Shown in pieces: positions 1 through 9,663 of a stretch of DNA of 64,000 nt. The translations under genes were made by a program, and so were the position numbers. The notes beneath the pieces are model-generated. The model was not told the origin of the DNA and ran no database searches. It saw nothing but the letters and a program-made list of their open reading frames with translations. Numbering within the stretch: the stretch's first letter is position 1; each line of letters starts with the position of its first letter. This DNA comes from Cercophora sp. LCS_1 (lineage: Eukaryota > Ascomycota > Sordariomycetes > Sordariales > Lasiosphaeriaceae), in contig JAPZLL010000003.1 of the NCBI GenBank assembly GCA_036250225.1, positions 1,116,001 through 1,180,000 on the forward strand, in the 5' to 3' direction.

Positions 1-33
1 GGGGGCCGGAAGCTGTTGCTGCCTTTGCTCCAT
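1..33 (-). CDS. possible 5' end of a truncated gene
   Basis: On the minus strand an ATG at 33-31 opens a frame reading MEQRQQQLPAP that leaves the window at base 1. Only eleven codons are visible, so no product can be named. The Gln-rich start and the long gene-free stretch beside it (34-2144) fit a divergent gene pair with the aconitase gene, but a chance ATG is equally possible. Confidence 0.22.
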   Translation of the reverse strand, partial: MEQRQQQLPAP

Positions 34-1083
34 TGTTGAGGAGATGGGTAGGTCGTGCGATTGAGGGGGTGGTGCTGATTGACCGGGTGAATTTGGAGAT
101 GGGAACTGTTAAGCGCGACGACATGGTAGACGTGTGCTGCAATACGGCACAGCAAACTTAGGATTGGCAAAAGATGATGGCTTGATGGGGGAGAACGGTG
201 CTTCGCAACGACTTCAAACGACAATTGCGAACAAAGAACTGAGATGACGAGAGCACACGCAAGCTGTGGATGAACAGCAGGAGAGACCAGTGTGGAGGGT
301 GGATGCAGAGTTACGATTCAGGCATGAAATTGGAACGAGGGTGAGGGGAGGGTATCGGTATAAGTGATGACGGTCCAGTCAGATCGGAGGTCCGATCTTG
401 AACCCGTCCCGACTTGGGTTGGCTCCAGGTACCTTTCCACTGCTGAGCCTCCCTGAAAGGTACACGCGTTGGTACCTGTGGATCATCCAATTTGAGAGTC
501 ATGATGGTTTCACCAGTCTGCGAGATAAGAAACGAATCCGAAGGCCGATGCCATTGATGCCATTGCGGCCGTTTGCCTGTGATGCACTGGCGTTGAGCTT
601 AAATGTGCTTCATCTGCGCCTCTCGACGTCAATACCGGAGCATAAACCTTCTCCCGGGACGTCTTCGAGTCCCTGATCTCAAAGAATGATCACACTCACG
701 CTCGAGCAACGACAACCCGCGCTGGTTCTCTTGTCCCATCCCCAACCAACCACAAATGGTTCGCAATCGTGTCAAACAAAAAAAAAGGCGGTCAGTCGAA
801 TTGTTGAAGGAGCTTGGGCCACTCAGCCTTAACAAAGCACCCAAGCGGCAGGAGAATCGCTTCTTGGGGTTTAGCGTTCATGTCAACAAAAATCTCGGGG
901 ATAAACTACCGAATCTGTTGTGGGTCTCTCTTCTTGGTCTCGATTTCCTTGGGAAAAGGTGAACCGAGCCAAGATTCTGACCGTGTAAGCCTCATTGACA
1001 AAGTGATTTTTACCTGTTGTTACCTGTTGGTCTCGTCAAGAACTTTGATTTCTGGTGTTTAACCGACGACAACAACTTGATTG

Positions 1084-1093
1084 ACCACGTGGT
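1084..1093. promoter_or_regulatory. E-box palindrome ACCACGTGGT
   Basis: A perfect 10-base palindrome around CACGTG, the core bound by basic helix-loop-helix factors such as Cbf1/Pho4-type proteins in fungi. It lies about 1.05 kb upstream of the aconitase start, so its target is uncertain. Confidence 0.35.
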
Positions 1094-1125
1094 TGATGAA
1101 CGCATCCCCATTGGTGTGACGCGCA

Positions 1126-1138
1126 TAACCCTAACCCT
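1126..1138 (+). promoter_or_regulatory. two CCCTAA units (telobox-like)
   Basis: The bases TAACCCTAACCCT match two turns of the TTAGGG telomere repeat on the other strand. Such short copies inside chromosomes act as teloboxes in some fungal promoters. Two units are too few to call a telomere or a chromosome-fusion scar. Confidence 0.35.
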
Positions 1139-1887
1139 CGGTTAGAAGAGAACGCAAGTAGCACGACCTTTCAGTTAGATCCACTCGTACAAAGGTTTAT
1201 CCCGGACACCTCTCAAACATAGTGTGCAGGAGAGGGTTGTCGTGGGCACCTGTCATGACTGATGAAGCTCGGATGCCGGGGAAGGGGGCGACTCCAAGAT
1301 GGTACCAGTCCTTTATTCGGGTACCTATCAAGACAAAAAAAAACTTTCATCGAGGGCCTCACAGGCAGAGCTCTGAACACCCTTGCAACCTTCTCTTGGA
1401 AATTGTCCCAAACATACCAAGCACGTGCTTTCTTGAACTGGCAGGTCTACAGTCTCTCCGATCCGTCAATCAATGTCGAAATAGTCTCGTTCTCGTATTG
1501 GTAGGTAAGGCACCTTACTCGCATCACATCATTCAGCGAGCTAGGGACTGGTTACGATCGGCGGGCTGCTTAGTAGGATGAATAAGACTATTTCACGCAG
1601 AACGAATATTAGACATTTCTGGTCTCCTGCTCTGCCGTTTTTGAGACTGTATGCTGGGGAAAAAAAAAACAGAAAATTCCACGATTGTGTGCCACGACAG
1701 CTTCCTGTCTGTATGACTTTGAAGGGATTCTAATTGGTTGTTGGCTGACAGGGGTCATCAGTTTGGCTGTTGCGCCGCACTGTGCGATCGCTTCAGAGGC
1801 TCGACATCCAAGTCGAGAGAAGCGAGAAAAAGAGTGATAGAACGATGAATAACACACCCATATTCAAATTCAAACGTGTATTGGTAG

Positions 1888-1923
1888 TAAAAAAAAAGAA
1901 AAAGAAAAAGAAAAGAAAAAAAA
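1888..1923 (+). repeat. A-rich low-complexity tract
   Basis: About 36 bases made almost only of A with spaced G (AAAAAG-type units), 220 bases upstream of the aconitase start codon. Such dA:dT tracts are often nucleosome-poor in fungal promoters. Confidence 0.6.
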
Positions 1924-2144
1924 GGCGTGTGTGATGTGAGAAAACGGCGTGCACTGCTCTTATGTACGGTGCGCGGAAGAGGGGATGGGATGTGCCATTA
2001 CCCCGGAATCTGGGGGTCTCGCCGGTCCGGGCATCGGAGACCTTAGCGGTCTTGGAAGCGGGCGACAATGCCGCAACCGACTTTTTTTTTCCCGTTGCAA
2101 ACCACCCCGCCAACTCGTCACGTCGCCGGCCACGAGGGACCACA

Positions 2145-4608
2145 ATGAGGCCAATTGATCTCGCCAGTCGATCTGGCATTGCCCTCAAGGTATGCAACCC
2201 TCTCTTGACCGCTTCCCCGCGTTTGCAACTGACCACCACCCCTCCAGAGGGCATTCCACGCCCAGCGGGCACGTCGGCTCGTGAGCACACGACACTACTC
2301 TAACGGGCCCCTTTTGCCACCGACGTACGAGACGCTCTACAACAAGTACTCCGAGGTTCGCCGTGTACTGGGTGCGCAACGTCTGACCCTTGCGGAGAAG
2401 ATCCTGTACAGCCATCTCGACAATGTTGAGGAATCGCTTCTCACCAACACGACCGGCGGCCGGGACATCCGCGGCAAGGCCAACCTGAAGCTCAAGCCCG
2501 ACCGTGTCAACATGCAGGATGCCTCAGCCCAGATGGCCCTTCTGCAGTTCATGTCGTGCAATCTTCCCCAGACCGCCATCCCCGCCAGCATCCACTGTGA
2601 CCACTTGATTGTAGGCGCTCGCGGCGCCGATGATGACTTGTCAGCCGGCATCAAGACGAACCACGAAGTTTTCGATTTCCTCGAGTCGGCCGGCAAGAAG
2701 TATGGTATCGACTTTTGGCCGCCCGGTGCTGGTATCATTCACCAGACCGTGCTCGAGAATTATGCCTTGCCCGGTCTGATGATGCTTGGAACCGACAGCC
2801 ACTCGCCCAACGCTGGCGGCTTGTGCACAATCACAATTGGTGTTGGTGGAGCTGACGCTGTTGAGGCTCTCGTCGGCGCCCCTTGGGAACTCAAGGCGCC
2901 CAAGATTCTTGGAGTCCGTCTGACGGGCAAACTGAACGACTGGGTGTCTCCCAAGGACGTCATTCTCCACCTGGCTGGTCTTCTTACAGTTCGCGGCGGC
3001 ACGGGTTACATTGTCGAGTACTTTGGGCCTGGTGTCGAGACGCTCAGCTGCACTGGTATGGCAACCGCCTGCAACATGGGTGCTGAGATTGGCGCGACGA
3101 CCTCCATCTTCCCCTTCACCGAAGCCTCGGCCCGTTACCTCAGGGCCACGCGCAGGGAACAGGCCGCCACGAATGCGGAGCTCTTCCAAAACTTCCCTGG
3201 CGCTGGTTCCGCCGAGGACTCTTTTTTCAAATTCAAGGCCGATGAGGGTGCCCAGTACGACGAGCTGATTGAGATCAACCTCTCTGAGCTTGAGCCCCAC
3301 ATCAATGGTCCTTTCACGCCTGACCTGTCAACCCCTCTCTCCAAGTTCAAGGATACAGTCAAGCAAGAGCAATGGCCCGAAAAGCTCTCCGCCGGCTTGA
3401 TTGGCAGCTGCACCAACAGCTCGTACGAAGACATGACCCGCGTCGAGAGCATGGTGAAGGCCGCCGAGGAGGCTGGCCTCAAGCCTACGGCTGACTTTTA
3501 CATCACCCCTGGGAGCGAGCAGATCCGCGCAACGCTTGAGCGTGACGGCACTCTGGAGACTTTCACTGAGGCTGGTGGAATCGTCCTGTCCAACGCGTGC
3601 GGCCCTTGCATCGGTCAATGGCAGCGCCAAGACGGTGTCGAGAAGGGCACCCTCAACGCCATCCTTACCTCGTACAACCGCAACTTCCGTGGCCGTAACG
3701 ACGGAAACCCCGACACCATGAATTTCCTCGCCTCCCCGGAGATCGTGACAGCCATGGCGTTTGCCGGCTCCACGACATTCAACCCCATTACCGACTCCCT
3801 CACCACCCCCGACGGCAAAGAGTTCCGCTTCCCTGCGCCACATGGTCTCGAGGGCCCTAAGACACCTTTTGTGGCCGGTAAGGAGGTTTTCAAGGTCCAG
3901 TCGCAACCCCCAAATCCCAATGTTGAGGTTGCCATCTCTCCGTCGTCTGAGCGCCTTGCCCTCTTGGAGCCATTTGATGCCTTCCCTCAGGGGGATCTCA
4001 CCGGCCTCCGGGTGCTCGTCAAGATCACGGGCAAATGTACCACCGATACTATCTCGGCCGCAGGTCCCTGGCTCAAGTACAAGGGTCACTTGCCCAATAT
4101 CAGCGCCAACACCCTTAACACGGCCATCAACGCCGCCACCGGCGAGGTCAATGTTGCTTACGACCTGGACGGCTCCAAGCATACAATCCCCGACCTTGCA
4201 AAGAAGTGGAAGGAGCAAGGGCAACCCTGGCTCGTTGTTGCGGAGCACAACTACGGTGAGGGTTCCGCCAGAGAACACGCTGCACTCCAACCAAGATATC
4301 TTGGCGCGCGCGTGATCGTGTGCAAGAGCTTCGCGAGAATCCACGAGACAAACCTCAAGAAGCAGGGCGTTGTGCCATTGACATTTGCCGAGGAGGCTGA
4401 CTACGACAAGATCGAGGCAGGCGATGAGGTTGAGACCGTTGGGTTGTATGACATGCTGAAGAACGGTGGTCAGGGTGAGGTCAGCCTGCGCGTTAAGAAG
4501 GCGAGCGGGGACGTGGTTGATATCAAGACCAAGCATGCTGTGAGCAAGGACCAGGCCGGCTTTATCCTGGCGGGAAGCGCATTGAATCTGCTGGCAAAGG
4601 GTGCATGA
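2145..4608 (+). CDS. aco2: mitochondrial aconitase, Aco2/AcoB type
   Basis: Iron-sulfur aconitase-family hydratase of the mitochondrial matrix, 801 residues. Exons are 2145-2189 and 2248-4608, joined in phase 0 over a 58-base intron with a CTGAC branch site at 2229-2233. Exon 1 and the start of exon 2 encode an Arg-rich leader with a single Asp (MRPIDLASRSG...), as expected of a matrix presequence; without splicing the frame would have to start at a GTG at 2281. The cluster ligands are C403, C466 and C469, and the blocks QDASAQMA, HCDHLI, GTDSHSPN, GAEIGATTS and NRNFRGRND are present. The sequence, including GEGSAREHAAL around catalytic S688, resembles yeast Aco2 more than Aco1. In that subfamily the known added role is homocitrate to homoaconitate in lysine synthesis; that role here is inferred. 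Odd: Thr616 stands where aconitases have His in TTDHIS. Confidence 0.93.
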
Positions 4609-4747
4609 GCGAGCGGGCGTTGATGAAGTAATGTACATATATACCAAACTGGACTGTAAATACGGAACGTAAAAGCGATGTATTTTTCTCTTGCCGTGTA
4701 TAATAACTCGGAAGATTTCTCTGTGGTTGAGCATTGCGTCGTGTTTC

Positions 4748-4766
4748 CATCATCATCATCATCATC
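4748..4766 (+). repeat. (CAT)6 microsatellite
   Basis: Six CAT units in a row in the 3' flank of the aconitase gene, about 140 bases past the stop codon. Confidence 0.8.
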
Positions 4767-5359
4767 GTGTGTTTACGCGGCCCATTCACCAGTGGAGCAC
4801 GACAGCTACAGAGCGCGCAGTAAAGCGCGCACAAGATATACGTAATAAAAGGACCATTGTGTGCATTTATAGTCTTGTGTATACCTGAGCATATTGGGGG
4901 GTCGTTTCCTTGGATTCCTCGCAGATCCTTCTTCGCTGGATTTCCTTCCAGCATCACAACACGTCAGACCGGGCCGCGTGGTAAATAAAACAAGCATCCA
5001 AGACCCATGGCGAGAGTACTCAGTATCTAAGAACATACGAGTCTTTGGTCGGTCTACCAAAGTATGATTCAGCCTCTGTCGACAACTGTTCGGTTTCCGT
5101 CTCCCAAGCGCTCCGTAGTGAAACCGAGTCAGTTGGCGCCCCAGTTCGGGCCACTCGAAAAACCCCACAGCCGGAACACGAGAGGGTTGATTGTAATTTT
5201 CTCTCTTCGTTGCTAGCTCAAGAGGGATTCCCGCCATCAGCGCTTGGTGTTTTGGCGTTCAACCTGGCACGGGGCGGGGCGGAGCGGAGCGGCAAGGCTG
5301 TAAGTCGGCGCCAGCCTTGCGAGGACTTCGTTCAAGGCTACCACTGTCCGTCGCCAATA

Positions 5360-5383
5360 CCCCCCCACCCCCCCCCCCCCCCC
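5360..5383 (+). repeat. poly-C tract
   Basis: Seven C, one A, then sixteen C. It is a mononucleotide run whose length may be uncertain in the assembly. Confidence 0.8.
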
Positions 5384-6138
5384 AAATAAGATAAGGCACT
5401 GTCGAGCTTGAAAACAATCTGTGCCTATAATTCGTGATGATGTTCTCATGTTTCTCACGTTTCACGCCCAGACGGGTTACTATCAGCCTCCCGAAGGTGA
5501 GGGCCGACCCAAGCTGGATCCGTCATGATTGAATTCAACTGGTATCAGCACTCCATTCTGGTACGCATTTTGCTTGTTTTAACGCTATCGAATAAATAGA
5601 ATTACTAGGACTGGAACAACCCGGTTCTACTTGTTCGGCGAGGTTGCTTTTTATGCCTTCAGCCTTGTCCTGATATTGACGGCGCCCTCTGCTGCAAAAA
5701 CTCAGGCTACGTTGAGAGACCACGGCGGTGTGACGCAACATTTCGTATGTAGCGGATTGCAGTTTGTCATCGTATCGTGTGTCCGGTTCCCTTGGTAGCA
5801 TTGGGTGTTGTTGGGGTGTGGTTGTATTCAAAAGCAAGTGAGTTGGCAACCTTTCGAAAAGACTGAGCAATGACTACATATAGACTAGGCGAATCCTAGA
5901 CGAAGAAAAACCCCAAGCAACAAACAGTTTCGCTCAAGTTACTCTGTAGCTCAGTAACTCAGTCAAACCCGACTCCTCAGCTCCTCAGTTACCCTCCTGC
6001 TCTGATTGTGCGCTCGGCGTCAACCGAGGCAGCACATTACTGTTTCAGGGTGTTCCCGCTCCCAACTATGTATAAAGCCTTCCCAGAGCAGCTTGCTCAG
6101 CTCGGCCCAAGTGGTGAGAAAACACTTTGATTCATCTC

Positions 6139-8560
6139 TCAGCCTTTGGTATTCAAAGCTGCCCCGTTGACAACACCATTCCCGTTCGTATGCCCGTTGA
6201 CATTGTGATTCACGATCCCATTAACCTTGTCGCTCCCTTGTCTCTTCATCATACCTTTTCTCCCTCTCCCCGAAGCAGTCTTGTCACCCGAGTTGCCACT
6301 GTCTGCAGCTCCCTCCAACGTCCTGAGCATCTTAACCCAAGCCGGATTCGACGCGATCTTCTCGGGTAGCGTCTCTTCAAATGGAACTGGTTCAGCATGT
6401 ATCCTTTTTTGCCTAAGCCGCTGTGCTGCCTTTCCAAAGTTGGCTTTCCGCCCCCCACGTGCCACGATCTCCTCAGCCTTGGCTTCGTACCACTCTTCGG
6501 AATGATCCTGCGGCCAATGGATACGGGGATCGATATCCATATACAAAGGCTCATCTGGCGGAAGTGGCTTCGTTGTTCGACCGTGTGTTGATATTGCTGG
6601 GCTTGCGAGTTCAGAGTGTGAGGCTGTCTCGACAGTGCGAGCCTGCTTGTAAAATATGGCGTCAAAAGCTTCCTCCGCCGGGTCTCGGATCGCGTTGATC
6701 TGGCGTGTGTGTTCGGGAAGTAGTGATGGTTTACTGGGGCCAAGCTCCTCAGAAACCCATTTCTCCGGTGGCTTGACATTTGGCTGCTTGACAACTTTTG
6801 TTTCCTGAGGAGCTTGCTTCCGTGATTCATCCCGAAAAATTCGAGGTTCTTCGAGGAAGTTGCACCCATTGGGCTTCCAATCCTGAACCGATTCAAGACG
6901 AGTGAAGCCGTTTGCGGGGCCATCTGCCTTCGAGGACGGTGGTGGCGTTGGCCGATAGAAGCTGTTCGGTTGCAAGTCCCGAGGGGGCCAGTTAGATGAG
7001 GTCTTCCTGCTGGATATTGGTGCCCCTGCGTCTCTTTTCTTTTCTTCAGAAGAATAGCTTAGGTTCATGCTTCCTTCGCGCCCAATTTCAAACGACGACT
7101 CGACCGTCTCCTGGGAGCGCCTATCCTCATCGTAGCTCAGTGGCAGGTTCCAGCTTGGCGCCATTTTCCTCATAGGACCTTTGCCTCTCGCTGTGAGCTT
7201 CAAACCAATTCTTGGGGCATCGTCCTGATTCTTCCTTGGCTGGCTCGACGAAAAGGCTGGTTGAATGGTTTGCTGCGAACTGGGTGGTCTGGCTGATGTA
7301 GTGATGGGTGCGTGGCTAAGTCTTTCCAATTCGGGTCGATCGACCCCGCTGGGCTGGGAAGTTGATGGAGCACCGACAGAAGTTGGGGACACGCGCGGTC
7401 GTTTTCGCGGCGGTTCCTCATCTGTTACAGCATCACCGTTTGCGCCAGGCAGAGTTGCCGGGCGTGTAGGTAGAGCAGTTTGCCCTTTTGGCAAATCGTC
7501 CACAGACGGCATTGCTTGCTTGTAAACGGGACGAGCGGGTTGAAATGGGTTGGCGCCGGATTTGCGGCTGACCCTGTTACCTTGGTCGCCGCTTAGAAGC
7601 TTCTTTTTAACTTGGTCTCGGACCAAGCGGTGGGCCGAGGCAAAATTTGTTGAGTGAGTTGATGGCGGCATGGTGTTGATGATGAAGGCTGGCGCATTGG
7701 CGGGACTCGGCGCTTCATTGATGGCAGGATGGCTTTGATGTGCGAGGCACCAGATTTGGTCTCTGGAACGTGGCTGCTGGCATCCGGGAAACGGACATAG
7801 ATAAGGGTTACTAGTGCCGGGGTCGTGAGAAGCCACTGAGCCTGTGGAGATTGAAGACCCTTGGTTCATACTGTCGTAAGGTGGACCCTGGCGATGTAAA
7901 CTCGACGAAGATCTAGAAGACGAAGAAAGAAAACGGTCGTATCGCGCCGACTCATTGTTGCGCCGAGATTTGGGGTCAAAATTCGCGTGCTTGGAAAAGC
8001 AGCCCTTACACGACCAGTTTCTGTGGTGGCAATGTGAGTGACCTTGATCGTCCGAATAGCTTCGACGCCAGCGCCTAATGAAAAGAAGAGCGGGGAGACG
8101 GAAATTGCGTCGAGAGCAGAAAATGCTATAGTCGGCAGCTGTCGCACGGGACTCGGCTGGGGCACGAAACGGAAGGGTAAGGCAAGGGGGGGCTACATGT
8201 GGGGCCGACGTCGAAAAATCGAGTGGTTCGCGGAAGGGGTTATGTACATTTCGTATGCGTGGTGTGGGTATTCAATCGGACAATAGGCCGGGACATGGAA
8301 GGGATGACAAGAGCTGATTGTGGGTAAAAGGTGAAGGAAGGGTGACGGTGGGGTGCTCCGCCGCTCAAGCGCTGAAAGGCGAGTGAATGAATAGTTGGGA
8401 GATTGAGGAGCGATGAGAGTAATACCTACATATTGTTTCGTGGCCGAGGCTCGCCCTTGTGACAAAAACCGTGGTAGTGGTCCTTACACTCGCTACATTG
8501 ATACAATGGTTTCTCGATACCTTTTGCAATGTCATTGCAAATCTTGCACCGGGCTGGCAT
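6139..8560 (-). CDS. uncharacterised protein with N-terminal Cys/His clusters
   Basis: Proposed 688-residue protein from two exons, 8560-8430 and 8074-6139. The join uses a GTAGGT donor at 8429 and a CATTAG acceptor after a pyrimidine run; it restores one frame (AT|G) and the total is exactly 689 codons. I do not recognise the family. The first 160 residues carry three zinc-ligand-like groups: C5/C8, C22/C25 with H28, H30, C33, H34; then HSHCHH (56-61) and WSCKGC (64-69) with H73; then C137, C142, C153, H156. The remainder is low-complexity, rich in Ser, Pro and Arg, with a possible nuclear signal (PPRKRPRV), and ends in an Asn/Gly-rich tail. A DNA-, RNA- or protein-binding nuclear role is only a guess. 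The frame is open for about 15 codons upstream of the chosen ATG, so a further 5' exon is possible. The intron is 355 bases, long for this window. Confidence 0.72.
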
Positions 8561-9663
8561 CAGTCCTCTTTTACACCGTTGCTGGACCAATCTGAGCTTG
8601 TGATAGAATTACAAGCGCAGACTACGTCTAGCCGAAGTGAGGTGAACCCTGCCAACTTGAATGATTGATTAGTGCCATCTCTAGGTAAAATAATGTTTGA
8701 TTTTTTTGAATTGCGACATATGGTGCGTCAGGTCTTTTCAGTTTATTTGTTGGTCGTCACTCAGCCAGTCGCAACGGTTTTGGGGGGTTCCTTGGTGCGG
8801 GATGCCGAGTGCCTCACATGGGTTGCATCCATGTGTGTCATGTTTACCACGGCCTTTGGTCCCACATCCTCTGAGAGGACCGAGGATGAGGCTCCGAAAA
8901 GTGGTAGCCATGCCGAGACAAGACTCGGACATGTTTGATATATCTAGCTGCCGAGGGCCGCACCCTGCCGTGGAGCTCGAGGCAGCGCGCAGGCGTGGGA
9001 CTTGGAAGCTGGACACGCGACACGCGCGATTGATCCTAACACCAGGAACCCCCAACCCCAGAAGGACCTATGGCTGTCGGACCTTTTACCGTATGATCAT
9101 CATATACACCAAGCTCATAGGCTCGCACAACGACAGCATGGCTGAAGTGTGAAAATGTGATGGACCGTAGAGAAAGTAGTTGCTTACTCGGAAATGTTTC
9201 GGGACCTGCTGAGGTGACACCGGCGACGACCTGCCGCTGCAACCAATTACTCCTCGGTTTCACCATTGGGGGCGCTCTAGGGCGCATTCGTGAGGTGATG
9301 AAAAGAGGACGTCGGCTGCTTGGGCAAAGCAGCAAAAGATAATCAAATGACCGGAGAAGATTATGCAATATCCTGCATTGCTGAGAGCGAGACGCGCAAT
9401 GGACGAGTGAGTGGGGGGATTGGCAGCGGCTGAGGCGCGAGAAATCCCGTCAGTGTGTCGGGTCTGTGCACGCCGTGGCAGAACCCATTGTAAAGCGCCA
9501 CCGCCTGCTGTCTCGAGTTAGCGCATCTTGCAACTCGCCGATAACAGCTTGCGATTTGTGATAGAGACACGCTCCGCATCTACGAACGCGCACACGGGCG
9601 CCGGTTTGTTTCTCCTGTTCATAGGCTCGGCCCGGCCATGATCGATTATCCTCGAGCGCTGTT
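8561..9663. other. divergent promoter region
   Basis: The 1.1 kb between two divergent start codons (Cys/His-protein gene on minus, SCY1 gene on plus). No protein-like frame is seen. The 5' leaders and promoters of both genes must lie here. Confidence 0.5.

Larger units (their letters stand above)
34..2144. other. gene-free stretch, probable promoter region
   Basis: No frame here looks like a protein. The stretch lies upstream of the aconitase gene and perhaps of a divergent gene at the left edge. It holds an E-box palindrome, two telomere-like units and an A-rich tract, listed separately. A T9 run followed by a C-rich stretch just before the start codon (about 2082-2110) is the kind of pyrimidine-rich sequence often found upstream of well-expressed fungal genes. 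Confidence 0.5.
4609..6138. other. convergent intergenic stretch
   Basis: It lies between the 3' ends of the aconitase gene and the minus-strand Cys/His-protein gene. No protein-like frame is seen. It holds a CAT repeat and a C-run, listed separately. Confidence 0.5.

Noticed and set aside
3328..4734. 468-codon open frame on the minus strand opposite the aconitase
   Set aside because: It mirrors the codon pattern of the highly biased aconitase coding strand and has no family motif; a shadow frame.
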